Assembly (NCBI RefSeq): GCF_040939455.1
Contig: NC_134107.1
Location: 8,619,537 to 8,683,536, forward strand
Direction of reading: 5' to 3'
DNA length: 64,000 nt
Source of the DNA: Microcebus murinus
Taxonomy: Eukaryota > Chordata > Mammalia > Primates > Cheirogaleidae
The notes under the pieces were generated by a model that was given only the letters and a program-made list of their open reading frames with translations, made no database searches and was not told where the DNA came from. A program made the position numbers and the translations under genes. Position 1 is the first letter of the stretch; each line of letters opens with the position of its first letter. Below are positions 1 through 22,690 of the stretch, one piece after another.

Positions 1-170
1 TAACACATGCCCTTTGACACCTCAGAGACACAGGTAACACGGAGAGTAGAATTCCCCAGTGCCCCCGTCCTTCCCGGGGCCGGCTGGCAGGGGCGTGTGC
101 AGGCGTCCCAGCCACGATGGAGTGGCGTGCCGTCCGCCCCGCCGCTCCCTGGCCAGCCTCCAGGCCCTGA

Positions 171-506
<336 letters not shown>

Positions 507-2194
507 TAGGTAAACGGCGATTTGGGCTTCGATTGCGGAATCGCAGGGTATAACCCCGAGTGGGGGGAAACCTTAGACGGCCTGATTTCCCAGCTGTGTC
601 AGTGGTCGTGGTTGGGGTCAAAACCCACAGGATTTTTTCCTCCCAGGGCAGTTTTGTGTTTTGCAGGGGCAGTTGGTATTGGTGACTCCGGATTTGTCTT
701 CTATTTCCTAGGAATTGCACAGTCATTTCTGCTACAGTGCAGAGCATGCACCGTGCCGTGCCGAATCGCGTGGTAGAAACACAATTTATGGGAAGGGGGG
801 CCGGGGTACGACGTCCAAAACCCCACCAGTGACACACAACAAAAGAGATAAGCTGGCAAATGCCAGATGAATACATGTATTTGCACATGCTAAGTACACG
901 TATCCTAGATGTGTGCATGCAAACACTATAATAAACACGGTGCTTTTCCTTGAACAGACCCGCAGTGGGCCGTGGGCGTGAGCTCTGGGAGGGTCGCGGC
1001 GCCTGGGAAATGGGGGAAGGAGGATTGTGTGGGGTCGGATGGAAAGTTCTAACCCCAGGCATGGGTGGCTCGTAGCCCCCGCGGTGACCCGGGGAGGTGG
1101 GTGGAAGGCGGAGGTGAGTGTGTTGTGTGTCTGTACTGGGCTCTGTGCCTGGCGTGGCTTTTTCTGCGCTCACCTGTTTCTCCCAGGTGAAGTTATGCGG
1201 AAGCAAACGGGAAATCTGTGCCACGTTCCAGTTGTCCCCTGATACATGACTGCAGGGAAACAAATCTGCGTTTTCAAAATGAGTGTTGTGGCAGAACTGA
1301 CGGCCGTACTCGTGCGACCTGCCCCAGGCAGGTGTCTGCTCCCTGTGGCCGCGGCCCACCTGGCACCTCCTCCTAGCAGTGGGCAGCAGGGGCACAGCGC
1401 GGTCCTCGTGTGGGATCCGAGGACGTGCCTGGCTGGTGCGCGGTGCCGTCTTCTGTAGACTCGTTCCCGGAAGCTGCCGGAGCGAGCGGCCGCTCTCTCC
1501 ACCGAGGGGCCAGCGCAGGAGCTTAGGTTTGTTGTCTTGGTGAAATCTCGGTATGTGTCTGACAGCGAGGCAGAGAAACGCTCGTCTGTAGGGACTTGCA
1601 GAAGATTCTCGGTGTCCACAAAGCCGATTTTGCTGTCCTGCCCGTGAGCGGGACACCCCTTTCCACCAGAGCCTTCATCCGGCCACGGTTGTGAGTTAAG
1701 TCACAGTGTGAGCTCCGTGTCCTCGGTTGATGGCAAAAGCCAATCAAATCGAAGTCCCCAGCCGTGCCCGGACAGCTGTGACAGTCGTCTCTGGGGGAGC
1801 AGAGTCATGGAGGAAATGGGTTCCTTTCATCCCACTGGGCGCAGGTGGCAGTGGCAGGGAAGCCTTCGGAGCAGGGAGGTGTTAATTGAGGATGGCGGCT
1901 CCCTGCAGAGAGAGCGCCGGGTGCTAATTGCCTTAGAGTCTCATCGGAGAGGGTCCCTTTATGGCATCCAGGCAGAAGTGGGTAAAGACTTTGAAGAAAA
2001 CCCTCCTAGGGAACAGCTTCTGGGGTTCGGCTTATTTAGGAAACTGCCTTCCCGTCTTGTCTCTTGCTGGCCCCACTCCTGCAGGGCTTGGCTTTAATTC
2101 TTTATTATGGCTGCCCCCCACCCCCTCCCTGGAGATGATGTTTAAATCATGATCCAGTTGGCTGAGGTTTTCTTTTCTATTTGTTACTTTCTTA

Positions 2195-2640
2195 TTGCGG
2201 CAGACATATAAAACATAAAGTTTACCATTTTCACTGTTAAATGCATTACAGTATTAACACACGGGTTGGTGGCACTAAGTGCATTTATGTAGCTGTGCAG
2301 CTGTCTCCACCCTCCACGTCCAGAAAGGTCCGTCTTCCCAGACGGAGGCTCCGTGCCTGCTGAGCACTAACTGCCATCCCTCTGACCCGCCACTCCGCTT
2401 TCTGTCTGCGAATGTGGCTGCCCCGGGATCGGACGGTGTCTGTCCGTTTGTGTCTGGCTTGATTTACTCAGCGTGCTGTCCTCGGGGCTGGTCCCTGCGG
2501 TAGTGCGCATCAGACCTTCCTTCCCTCGCGTGGACGGGCCACGTTTCGGCAGTGGACGCTGCGTTGCATCTACCCTGCGGCTGCCCTGAATACCGCCGCC
2601 AGGGACGGTTCTGCGGGCTGAGACTTCGCGCTGGGGCGGA
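2195..2640 (-). repeat. L1 3' end fragment (old)
   Basis: The + strand reads like the reverse complement of an ancient L1M-type 3' end: 'acatataaaacataaagtttaccatttt', then 'gtcctcggggctggtccctgcggtagtgc', which matches the usual 'gttttcaaggttcatccatgttgtagca' stretch after many changes. It is heavily diverged and has drifted toward G+C. Boundaries are approximate. Confidence 0.6.
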
Positions 2641-2737
2641 AAGCGGGTATTGATTGTGGTGTTGAACAGGATTCTGTTAAGAAGTTCTGCGCTGACGTAA
2701 GTGTTATTACTTATGTTAAAATTGGAGCACAGGTTTT

Positions 2738-3080
2738 TTTGTTGTTGTTATTTTTTTTTAAGACAGAGTCTCACTCTGTCACCCGGGCTAGAGTGCCATG
2801 GCGTCAGCCCAGCTCACGGCAACCTCAAACTCCTGGGCTCTCAAGCGATCCTCCTGCCTCAGCCTCCCGAGTAGCTGGGACTACAGGCATGCGCCACCAT
2901 GCCCGGCTAATTTTTTCTATGTATTTTTAGTTGTCCAATTAATTTGTTTCTATGTTTAGTAGAGACGGGGGTCTTGCTCTTGCTCAGGCTGGTTTCGAAC
3001 TCCTGACCTTGAGTGATCCTCCCGCCTCGGCCTCCCAGCGTGCTAGGATTACAGGTTCACGTGAGCCACTGTGCCTGGCT
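2738..3080 (-). repeat. Alu, strepsirrhine type, full length
   Basis: Reverse-oriented dimeric Alu: poly-T at the left, both arms, and the diagnostic linker 'tagttgtccaattaatttgtttcta'. It is flanked by a 14-bp target-site duplication, ggagcacaggtttt at 2724-2737 and ggagctcaggtttt at 3081-3094 (one mismatch). Confidence 0.95.
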
Positions 3081-4490
3081 GGAGCTCAGGTTTTGTGAGA
3101 CTGGTCATCTGTGTGGAGCTTGGTGTGTGGCTTTGTCAAGCCTGGTTTTGCGTCCGGCTCCCGCAGACCCCTGCAGTCGGCCCGACTTGGCCCAGGGTCA
3201 GCCGGACTCTTGCTCCTCTTCTGACCTCTGGGCTGCACCAGGCTGGCGTCCCCAGCCAGGGCGCTCTGTGGCTTTGGGGAAGGAGTGTGTTCAGTTGGAG
3301 GTGACGCATGGCCCCCCCGGGGTCCGCAGCTCTGTGGGATGTGGATGTCGTTACCTGCAAAGACACGTAGACACGTGACCCTTCATGGTGATGCTTCTGG
3401 TCCTGATGAAAGTGATGCCCTTGCGGCCGCCCCGCTGCTGTGCGTGTGTGGGGGAGGGGCTGGGTCCAGGAGGCTGGGCCTGGGGAAGGGGCTACTCCTT
3501 GGCTGCAGGCCCCCTCCTGCCCGCCTGGAGACTTCTTGTTTTCCTAACTGCTGAAAGAGGCAGATAAAGAAAGCCAAAAATGACCAGTGATCAGAGCGTC
3601 ACCCTAAGATAATTCCCTCTGCGTCTGGAAGGGAACAGAGCAGAGGTGTTGGCCCCCTTCCCTGCGTAGGGGAAGGGGCGTTTCATCCACACTGTGGGTG
3701 GCAGCAGCCCGGGTGTTCCTTTGCACCAGGCAAGGCCCCCTGAGAACCAGAGCACAGCTGTCTTTTGGTGTCGCCCAAGGGACCAGGTCCACCAGGGCAC
3801 CAGGGTCTGGAGGGGGGAGTGAACGTGAGACTCTGGGCTCAGCCCTCCTTCCACCTACAAAGACACGTGTAGGGGATTCTCTGTCTCTCCAAAAACCACG
3901 GCTCATCCCTGAGTCACAGCAGACGGCGTGGGGTCAGTGGCGTTCGGGAGGACCTCCTCGGCAGAGACCCCCGGAAGTGCAGACAGGGAGAGCCGGCTTT
4001 GGGTCTGAGAGGCGCGGCTGGCCCTGCGGGTCACCCCTGTGCCCTCCCTGCCCCTGCGCTGCACGCCTGGCCCGCACCCCTGCCCGTTTCCCTTGGGAAG
4101 GCGGTGGTGACAGGTGCCCCCCGGTCCCCACGTCCACTGCGCTGATACTCTACGCGGAGAAAACAAGATTGGAGGGTCTTAAGTGAAAAGCATGAGTCCT
4201 AGAAAATGGAAAAGGAGGAGGGAGGATGCCTTGAGAAGGAGCTGTGTGGTCCTGGCAGCTGCTCAGCGGTCGGTGGGCGTCTGTGAGCAGGGACAGCACC
4301 AGTCTGGTGGGCACACCAGGCCCCTCTGGCGGGGTCGCTGACGGGGCCGACATCTGACAGAATGACAGACGTATTCCCGCGGCTGGTGCCCGCATCCCTC
4401 TGCACTCCTAGACGGGCACGTGGCTAAGACGGATTGGACAGGAAAGGTTAAAGGTCCCCACCAGTGTTAGAATTTTGACTTCCAGGATAA

Positions 4491-4793
<303 letters not shown>

Positions 4794-5424
4794 TAGGAGG
4801 CCGGCAGGGTGGGCGGGGGTGGGGGTGCTGTGGGGGTGGGGCCTGGGTGCTGCTCCCCAGGCGTGCCCGGCCAACTGTGGCGGAGGAGGGGGGCCTTTTC
4901 CAGAGCCCCGGCCTGCGCAGTCAGAGCAGGAGCACGGAAACGCCCCACCCCCTTCCGGCACTCGGGGAGGGGGCTTTGAAGTCTCTCTGTGGGAGAGACT
5001 TTGGTGGGAGCTCGGCACCGGGCAGGTGTGCGTTGGGCTCGGTGGGCTTGGTGCCATCCCCGTCAGACTTGGACCCTGTGCAGGAGCCCCATCCCACCTC
5101 GACATTCCAGGCGGTGGCGGTTTGTTCCCTCACGCATGTTCCGCTGCGGGGAGCTCTGGGGGCTTCTGCCTCCCCAAAGGCCCCGACACTGCCACTGCTG
5201 GTCCTCAGCGTTCCTGGTCGGTGGGAGAGCACCCAGGGCATGTTGGTAGACTTGGGAGTCCCCAGAGGGAGTCGCCAGGGCGGGAGGGGACCTAAAGCCA
5301 CACAACATGAAGCTCAGGGGCAAACTGAGCATGGGAAGGTTGGGGACAAGAGCAGGTGATCCTCTGCTGGTCCCTGTGGGGCTGAAAGACGGGCGCTACG
5401 GCCAGCCCGGGGCCCGGGCCGGGT

Positions 5425-5600
5425 GGGAGCCCTGAGTTTGCATCCTGACCCCGTCACTGACTGCGTGTGACCTGGGGCAGGCAGCGTCACCTCTCGGAGA
5501 CTCAGTTTCCTGGTCTGTAAAAGTGAAGACGACAGTAGTGAGGGGTGTGCGGCGCACAAGGGCGCTGTGAGCGGAGGCCCCTGTCATTTGAGGCGCTGTC
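5425..5600 (+). repeat. MIR SINE fragment
   Basis: The stretch 'tttgcatcctgaccccgtcactgactgcgtgtgacctggggcaggc' followed by 'gactcagtttcctggtctgtaaaa' matches the core of the tRNA-derived MIR SINE in sense orientation. It is diverged and its ends are approximate. Confidence 0.7.
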
Positions 5601-5643
5601 CAGGTGCCGGTGCGCTGGCCCCCGGGATGCCCGGGCTCTGTAG

Positions 5644-7375
<1,732 letters not shown>

Positions 7376-7499
7376 TGACCCCTGAACCAGCCCCTTGGAG
7401 GAAGGCCAGGGTGCGAGCCCTCCTGACCTCAGCCAGGCGGTGGGCTCAGCTGGACCCTAGAGTTCAGAGGGTGCCCGGATGGCCCGAGGCATCCAGCGG

Positions 7500-8085
7500 T
7501 GGTCGTTTTCTTTTGCTGCAGAACAAATCACCAGGAACTTAGCACTTTAAGGCAACAGCCACTTGCTGTCCCGCAGCTCTGTGAGCCGGAAGTGCAGGCG
7601 CAGTGTGGCTCACCTGGGTTCTCTGCTCAGGTCCTCATGGGGCCAACGTCAAGGCATTGGCCGGGCCAGGCCCTCAGCTGCAGCTCTGGGCAGAAATCTG
7701 TTTCCACGCTCTTTCAGGGGGTTGCTGGTGGTGCACTGAGGCCTGTTTTCTTTCTGGCTGTGGGCCGGGGACCACTCTCAGCTCCTAGAGGCCACCCCAG
7801 GTCCCCGCCCGTGGCACCTGTATCAGCCCCTCTGACATCCCCTTCTCCTGTCAGGCGGGGAGCCCTCTCCCATTTGAACGGATCTGTTGAGACCCGGCCC
7901 ACCTTCAGGGGGGTCTCTCCTTTGATGAACTCAAAGTCAACCTATTCGTGACCTTAATCACTAAAATCCACAAAATCCCTTTTGCCACGTGAGGTAGCAC
8001 AGCCACAGGCCTGAGAGCTCTTCGCAGCTACGGGCTGGGGGTCAGGGTGGGAAATCTGGGGGGCATTTTAGGATTCTGCCTGCCG
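7500..8085 (-). repeat. MLT1-type LTR (ERVL-MaLR), old
   Basis: Landmarks on the + strand in order: 'gctgcagaacaaatcaccaggaacttagc', 'ctgggttctctgctcaggtcctca', 'aatcccttttgccacgtgaggtagc', 'ggggcattttaggattctgcc'. This is the layout of an antisense MLT1-group LTR. Ends are approximate. Confidence 0.7.
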
Positions 8086-8899
8086 CTGCCTTGCTGCACC
8101 CCTGGGCTTGGGAGTGAGGGGCCTCTGCAGCTGGGACCTCTCGTTTCCTCCTCCCGCTCTGTAGAAGGCCAGCTGTGTGGGAAAGGGTGTGCACAAGCGT
8201 CTGTCTGTCTGTCCTCTTGCTTCCTCTCTCTCCATTCAGCGAATGCACTCGTGCTGCAAGCTGGGTGCTTGGCACTGGGCACAGAGCAGTGAGCAGGGCT
8301 GTCCCTGTCCTGTGCCGCCCGTGGTCTGGCCACGTGGCAGACACACCTCCAGTGGATGGGGGCTGGGGACAGTCCCCAGTCTCACCTCTGTCACCTCTCT
8401 CCGCTCCACTCCCTGCATGGTGTCTTGTCCGCCTCTGATCCTGTGGACTCTGGGGTCCGGTGGAGCTCTGTTCACTGCCTCCCCCTGGTCCCAGCCCCGC
8501 CCTCCCTCTAGGCCTCCCCCTGGCCTGGCTGCTTCCTCTCTTGTGCCCTCAGCTCTGTGCCATGCAGCTGGCAGGTGGTCTTGTCCAAAAGGCACCTGTT
8601 GCTAGGTTCCAGCTACCACCCGTCTCCACCCTGCTTGCCTGGAACGTACCAGGTGCCTCCGACTCAGGGCAGCCCCTTCAAGCTGTGGCCTTCCAGGCAC
8701 TGGGGCTGCCCGCCTGCCTTGCCAGCCTCCCCTTGCTCCTTGCAGCCACGCTCATGGCCCTCTAGAGTCCTTCTCTCTGTCACCCTCCCCTCTGTCTCAG
8801 TAACTGCTCCTAATCCTCCCGCCTCACTCGGCTCGGCGCCCAGCTCTGCCCGTGGCTGGCACCGTGATTTGACCCTGTGGCATGACCTATGCGTAGCAT

Positions 8900-9080
8900 G
8901 TTAGTACACTACACATGTTATTGCACAGTAATCCCATTTTACAGCTGAGAACAGCAAGGTGCAGAAAGGGCATTAACTTGTCGCCTGCCACCTGGCTCAT
9001 AAGTAGGGAGAGGCTTGGGTTTATGGCCGGAGCCTGTGGTTTGGCTGTTGGACTCCCTGTGGCTTGTCTGCTGTGGGCTG
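8900..9080 (-). repeat. MIR SINE fragment
   Basis: The core 'cccattttacagctgagaacagcaaggtgcagaaagg' followed by 'tgccacctggctcataagtagg' is the reverse complement of the MIR core. It is diverged. Confidence 0.65.
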
Positions 9081-9631
9081 GGCATGTTGGCATCCACAGT
9101 CAGCAGAGTTGAGTGTAAAATACGAGCACATCAGTCGGGGTGGGGTTGCAGGGCTCCCTGCTCTGCTGTCCTTGTGAGTTCTTGGCTAGGTCCTGGGGAC
9201 GATAACTTCTGGACAGTCGAGGCACCTGGTGGATATAGGTTAGCACATCTGTGTTTTCCTGGTCCCTTATGCCATCCCCAGCACAGTCGCAGATGCTGGG
9301 TGTCGTGGGCCTTCAGCATTGCTGGCAGGTGGTCAGCGTGGTGAACACGGAGCCCACGAACATCTAAATCTGTTGCCTGTCGACAGAGCCAGGAGCACTG
9401 ACCAGCTGCCCCTTAGAGCTGGGGGGATGGGGGACCCAGGACACGTTTGAGCAGGGATCAGGCTGGAAGCCAAGACATCCCCGTGGGTGCTCTTGCGAGA
9501 CGTCTCGGGTGACATGGAGCCTCTCCTTGTTTTTGGTGAGGGCGAGAGAGGCTTAGATGAGTTCTCTGTTTACTTGGGGTGTGGGCCATTCAGCCTGCTT
9601 TCCCATGAGATCGCATAGCTAAACTCTAAAC

Positions 9632-9846
9632 CAGAGCTGGGCACAGGGGCCAAATCCAGATTGTTGTCTGTGTTTGTAAGTACAGTTTTATTGGCACACA
9701 GCTGCACCTGTTCACTTCTGTACCATCCAAGGCTGCCTTTGTGCTACGACTGGCAGAATTGAGTAGTTGTGGGAGAGATGAGCCAGCCCACAAAATGAAA
9801 ATTGTTAACTTTTTGGCTCTTCATAGAAGAAGTTTGCTGACCCTGG
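9632..9846 (+). mobile_element. hAT-Charlie non-autonomous element (MER58-like)
   Basis: The element reads 'gggccaaatccagattgttgtctgtgtttgtaag...cagttttattggcacaca...gcagaattgagtagttg...gaagtttgctgaccctg', the layout of a short hAT-Charlie element. It is flanked by CTCTAAAC (9624-9631) and CTCTAAAT (9847-9854), an 8-bp target duplication with one mismatch. The family name is from memory; the superfamily is secure. A second, opposite copy of the same family is at 37495-37719. Confidence 0.8.
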
Positions 9847-10094
9847 CTCTAAATCATGAGTTGCCATTTTTAACAAACACCTAATCCTTGAGGTTGAGGA
9901 GGGACGCTTTATATTTTTCTGGGTGGGGAAGGGAAGGGTGGGGAGTGTGGCGTGTTTTCTGCCATTTCTGCTAACCTGGGGGTGGTCAGCCTACCCTCCC
10001 AGCTGCCCCCTTCCTGCTGTTCAGGTCGTTGGGCACGTTTGGTTAACTGAGTTTCCCAGGACTTGGTCCTTTGCTGCTAAATTCCTGTGTGTAT

Positions 10095-10560
10095 AGTGTC
10101 CCAGAGCTGCCGTGACCAATGACCACAAACTGAGTGACTTAAAGCAGCCGAAGTTTACTCTCCCAGTGTCCTGGAGGCCAGAAGTCCAAGATCAAGGTGT
10201 TGGCAGGGCCGTGCTGTGGGCTCCGGGGGAGGGCTGGTCCCTTGCCCCTTCCAGGACTGGCGGTTGCAGGTGTTTCCGTGGCTTGTGGCTGCATCACTCC
10301 CACCTCTGCCTCTGTCTTCATGTGGCCGTCTCCTCTGCCTGTGTCTTTATCTCTTCTGTCACCTCCTATAAAGACACTTGTCATTGTAATTAGGGCCCAC
10401 CCACATAATCCAGGATGGACCTCATCTTGAGGTCCTTACCTTAATTCCATCTGCAAAGACCCTTTTTCCAAATAAGGTTACACTCACAGACTCCCTGGGT
10501 TAGGACATGGGCATCTCGTTTCGGGTGTGGAGGCACCACCCCCCCCCCATACCATGAGAG
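10095..10560 (-). repeat. MLT1-type LTR (ERVL-MaLR), old
   Basis: The + strand shows 'gagctgccgtgaccaatgaccacaaactgag', 'ctggaggccagaagtccaagatcaagg', 'tcttcatgtggccgtctcctctgcctgtgtc', 'tctgcaaagaccctttttccaaataagg', in the order expected for an antisense MLT1 LTR. A C-run lies near its end (10540s). Confidence 0.8.
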
Positions 10561-10831
10561 AGAGACAGATGGGCAGTGCAGGATGTGGGTTCCTTGGGGG
10601 CTGGTGCGGCTGGGCTGTGATGTTAGGCAAGTTCAATAACTGCTTCCAGCTGCCATTTTTGTGTCAGCTTCCATGTCACTAGAAACAGACTGTAGGCTGT
10701 CCATAGGATTAAGTGAGAGGATCACCCATAGGGGCCTGGCCTACAGGAGGGCCAGTTCTTGTGAATTCTCTCCTAGCCCCCATCTCTTCCACCTTCCAGA
10801 CTGCAGTTCTGAGGTGGGAGGCAGAGCCTGA

Positions 10832-11665
<834 letters not shown>

Positions 11666-11744
11666 TCTTTCTCCCTCTTCTCCCCTGACCCTCTTCTCCC
11701 CTAGGGCTTGGTGGTGGAGGTGGTGGGAGGGGGTGGTGAAGAAT

Positions 11745-11890
11745 GTGGCCGTTGGCTTCAAAGAGACCTGGATTCAAATCCCAGCTCTGCCACTTCCCAG
11801 CTGAGCGACCTGGCTGTCACTGGCCCTCTTTCAGTCTCTGTTTTCTCCTCCATGAGACTGAGAGCACTTACCTAGCGGGTTGTGCTGAGC
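11745..11890 (+). repeat. MIR SINE
   Basis: The segment 'gacctggattcaaatcccagctctgcc...cttcccagctgagcgacctggc...cagtctctgttttctcctcc' follows the MIR consensus in sense orientation. Confidence 0.8.
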
Positions 11891-12433
11891 ACCAAGCATC
11901 CAAGCACTTCCTCTGGTCCCCGACATGTGACGTGCAGGAATGCCAGGTGCTGCGTCACGGGGGTGCAGTTGTAATAAAAGTGACCATCTTGATCATCACC
12001 CTGGTGAAGCCCACCCCCCAGGGCTTCCTCTCTGCTGCTCCCGACAGCCTTGGACCGATCGTGTGGTTTCTGTGCTCGGCTCAGCTCCCCTTCCCCTCTG
12101 TGAGCCACTAGGGGGTCGGCGTCCTCCTTGTCCCCACCCCCATCCTACACACAGGGACGGCCGCACACCCGCACACACGGCTCGGCGTGTGGACACCCGT
12201 TCTTTCCAGCGGTTTGTTTTGCTCCTGAAGAGACTGGCCACTGCCCAGGAGCTCAGGGAGGGGAGACCCCAGGGACCATCCTTCCGGAGCTTTCTCTTGC
12301 CCTGCCTCCCACCACAGCCCGGCCTGGGGCCCCGAGGCCTGGAGGAAGGGGGACTTGCCAGGCTTCTCAGCAGTCAGGGCCGAGTTCCCTGCCCAGGCTC
12401 CTCTGCCGTGGGTGGGGTAGTGCCTGCTGCTGA

Positions 12434-16864
<4,431 letters not shown>

Positions 16865-17824
16865 TAGAGCACGGTGCGGGAGCTTGCCTTCCTCCCTCTC
16901 CGGACCCCTTCGGTTTTTTCCTCGGTGACCTTGTTTTCCACTTAGAAGAGGGTAATCCTCGTTCGTGCGGGTGATCCGAAAGCGACAGGAAAAGATAAGG
17001 CTGAGTCTCACCCGCAGTCCGCCGGGCGGTCTCTGCTCTGCCGGCCCCTGCGGCTGTGCCTGTCGCCCTGCGCAGCTCTGCCGCGGCGCGCCCTGTTGTC
17101 TCGCCCAGGCTTTGCTGAGTCCCAGGAAATGGCTGGATTGTTTTCTGAAGGATGGACGCAGGTGCTGCTTGTGGGCAGCGGAGCGGGCGAGGGCTGACCC
17201 TAAAACGGCTGCAGCTCTGATGCCCTCCGGCTCTGGGAGGTCAGCCCGAGGCGCCGGGGCCAGCGCGTGTCAACACTGGGGTCTGACTTGACGCGCTTTG
17301 TTCACTTTTAATTCCCCCCCAAACCCCAGTCCTACAGCCGTGTGCCCTTCTAAGGTGAGGACAACCCCCTACGCTTCCCCTGGGGTCTCCCCCGTGAACC
17401 CGCCTCGCAGGGCTGGTCCTTCGTGCCCTTCTTTCTGGGTGTCCCCGACGTCTGGGGTGTTCCCTCCTCCGTAGGGCACCTGCCCCTGGCAGGCCTGGCA
17501 GGCAGGGGGCGTGCAGAAGAGGGAGAAGAGGGTTATCTGTGGTTTGCTGGGCAGGAACTGAGTTTCCTGGAGGCCCCAGGGCCTGGCTGTTTAGGGACAA
17601 AGCCTGGAGCCAGAGGTTAGAAAACTCACACCATTCTTCTCAGCACACCTAACCAGCTGAGCACCAGGACCCCGTAAGGCCAGGTTTGCTCCAGGAAGCA
17701 GCTCCCCTCGCCCTAGGGCATGCACCAGGAGGCTCGGGAGAGCGACTTCTCTGTGGGGAGCGGTGGGGGTCTCACGAGATAGTAAGAGAAGACACGGACC
17801 AGCCAGCTCTGTGTCTAGACGCTT

Positions 17825-17960
17825 GATGGTTTAACCGTAGCCCACTGGAGTGCACAACTCATGGGCTTTGGTGCATTCGCAGATATGTGCCACCCTCACC
17901 ACGGGTAATTTTAGAATGTTTTTATCGTCCCTAAAAGAAACTGTGCATGGAGCCGGCTAT
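17825..17960 (-). repeat. L1 3' end fragment
   Basis: The string 'ttcgcagatatgtgccaccctcaccacgggtaattttagaatgtttttatcgtccctaaaagaaac' is the reverse complement of the L1M 3' end ('...atattcacagatatgtgcaaccatcaccaca...'). It is short and diverged. Confidence 0.7.
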
Positions 17961-18884
17961 TTTTAAATTAGCAAAGTAATACGTATTTGTGGCACAAAAT
18001 TCAAAAGGCACCGGAGAGCGTGCAGTCGGAAGAGGCCCCACCCTCGCGCCAAGCAGGACCCCCGGAGGCGTGTCCCGTGGTGGGTTTCTCTGTCCTCCCA
18101 GGGGGTGATCCGGACCTACACAATACACAAGAGTGTGGACTTTATTTCCCCTGCAAACAGATAATGGTAGATTTTGCGCAGTAGATTTTGGACGGGTTTG
18201 TCTGCCGCCTGCCCGGTTTCCTCCAGTGGGAGCGTCTTGCCCAACTGCGCCAGCGCGGTGTCACCGCAGGACGCGGGGGTGATCCTTTGACCTTACTCAT
18301 ATGTTACTGGTTTTACATTTGTGCTTGTGAAATCCCAAAAGGGGGGAGCTCAAGGGACCACTCAGCCTTGCCCGTCGGTCAGGATACAGGAAAGCCGGCA
18401 CTGACCGAGTGCCGCCGCGGTGCCCGGCAGCTGCACGTGCCCCTGCGTGGCACACGTCTCTAGGAGGAGCTGCTGTCACCCCTGGTTTGCAGCAAGGCGG
18501 GTGAGGAACCGAGTGGTAACTGCCGGCCCTGGGCATCCTGCCTGTAGGTGCTGGAGCACGGCCGTCCTACTCCCGACGGCCCCAGACACCCCACGTCCCC
18601 TGCACCCTCAGGTTGGATCTGCTTCAAGGCAGCACTGTCCCGTTCTTAGTGGCTGACCGGTGCCCTTTGTCGGGTGTGGCCGGGCCCATGCGGACGGTGT
18701 CAGGGTCCCCCCTGCAAGGCCGGGCCTCGGCCACTCTGACTGCTCTTGCCAAGTGGCCTCCGCAGAGGACAGTCCGTCTTCCCGCAGCAGAGGGCCACAC
18801 GGCAAGCCTGTCCCTGCCAGACTTCTCTCCACCAGTCTAATGCAGGGAATCGTGTTGAAATCTTAAATGTTAATTAATTAATTA

Positions 18885-19034
18885 TTAGAGACAGGCTGTT
18901 GCTGTCCCACCCAGGCTGGGGCGCAGTGCTGCGGTCACAGCTCATTGCAGCCTCCAACTCCTGGGTTCAAGGGATCCTCCCACCTGGGCCTCCCAAAGGG
19001 CTAGGACTACAGGTGTGAGCCGTGGAGCCTGGCC
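18885..19034 (-). repeat. Alu monomer (FLAM-like)
   Basis: A single reverse-oriented arm, from 'gagacaggctgttgctgtcccacccaggctgg' to 'gtgtgagccgtggagcctggcc'. There is no second arm or linker, so it is a free monomer or half of an old Alu. Confidence 0.85.
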
Positions 19035-19450
19035 TGTATTTCTTTTATGGTGAATGGCATTGCACATCTTTTTTGTGTGTGTTTAAGAACATTTGTCATT
19101 TTATTTTGCTTAGAAGGGTCTGTGCATGTCCTTTTTACACTGGATTGTTGATACTTTCCCTACTCGTTGGTAAGATCTCTTTAGATGCAGAGATGCTAAG
19201 GAAATTGGCCCATTGCCTGGGATATGTGTTGAAGATGTTTGTTTCCCAGGGCTTTTGTCTTTTGATTTGGGTTATGGTATGTCTTGCCATTCATGCAATG
19301 AAATTGTTAATCTTTTATGATGCCTGATGTCCTTTTGGTCATGCTCAGAAAGGCCTTCTCTACTCTGATCATAAAAAAACTCCCTTCCACATTCTCTTTC
19401 TTAGTGTCCTTGTGCTTTTTGTTTTATGTTTAAATCCTTGAACCTCCTGG
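19035..19450. repeat. AT-rich LINE-like segment
   Basis: This segment is AT-rich inside a GC-rich intron and reads like antisense LINE 3' sequence ('cctgatgtccttttggtcatgctcagaaaggcc', 'gtttaaatccttgaacctcctggg'). The family is not certain and no frame is open beyond about 100 codons. Confidence 0.4.
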
Positions 19451-20016
19451 GATGCAGTGAGATGTACAGGCGTCCGCTTGTCTCTTTGCTGGTGGCTGCC
19501 AGGTGACTTGTACTGTGGGCTGCAGTCAGGAGACAGAGACCACGTGGTAATGGGAACACACGAAGTTCAATGAGTAGGCACGTTAACAGGGCTTGGAATT
19601 GACAGGGCATCGGCCAAGGAGAGGGAAAGAGAACTCTAAGGCTTCAGGAACGGTGGGTGGGCCGGGGTCGCGCCCCCAAGGGAGAGCCCCCTGGGCGGAG
19701 ATCCAGCCCTTGTGGAACAGGCGTAGCTGTGGCTCACCAGCCGGCTGAGACGCCGTGCACTGCCTGGCTCTGGGAGGCACCTTCACATGGCAGATTCATC
19801 TACTTACTGTTGCAGTTTGGGGGCAAGTGGCAGTACAGTCCCTTGAGAAGGGGGTGCCTTTTTCTGGCAGTGGGGCTAGAGCCCCTCCGTCAGCGTGGTG
19901 AGCCCCGTGTGTGCGTCAGGGCTGAGCAGGGACACAGAGCCGCCTCCTGCGTGTTAGGAATAAGGACGCCATTACTGGGTTAGACTGTCTGGTGGTGGCA
20001 GGAGGTGTGGGAGTAA

Positions 20017-22486
<2,470 letters not shown>

Positions 22487-22690
22487 CCTTGGCCGGGCCA
22501 CCCTGGCCTCTCTGCGCCCCTGTAAATAGTTTTAAATATGAACAAAGAAAAAAATATATTTTATGATTTAAGAAATAAATATAATTGGGATTTTAAAAAC
22601 GCAAGAAATGTGAACAGTGATGGGGTGGGCAGGGCTGGGAAAACTTTGTACAGTGGAGAAATATTTATAAACTTAATTTTTTTAAAACCT
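22487..22690 (+). other. LRP5: LRP5 3' UTR
   Basis: About 200 nt of 3'UTR that switches abruptly to A+T rich after 22520 ('tgtaaatagttttaaatatgaac') and contains AATAAA at 22574-22579. Recalled human LRP5 mRNA ends near the position equivalent to 22690, after 'ataaacttaatttt', so a weaker signal close to 'aatatttataaac' (22660s) may define the main end. The downstream limit is an estimate. Confidence 0.8.
22574..22579 (+). promoter_or_regulatory. LRP5: Polyadenylation signal AATAAA
   Basis: The only canonical hexamer in the LRP5 3'UTR, about 88 nt after the stop. Whether cleavage follows here or about 100 nt later cannot be decided from sequence. Confidence 0.55.

Noticed and set aside
2739..2930. 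Peptides such as '[21 protein letters not shown]' in many frames
   Set aside because: These are translated antisense Alu sequence; the same peptide recurs at 26367, 34703, 53561 and 54243.
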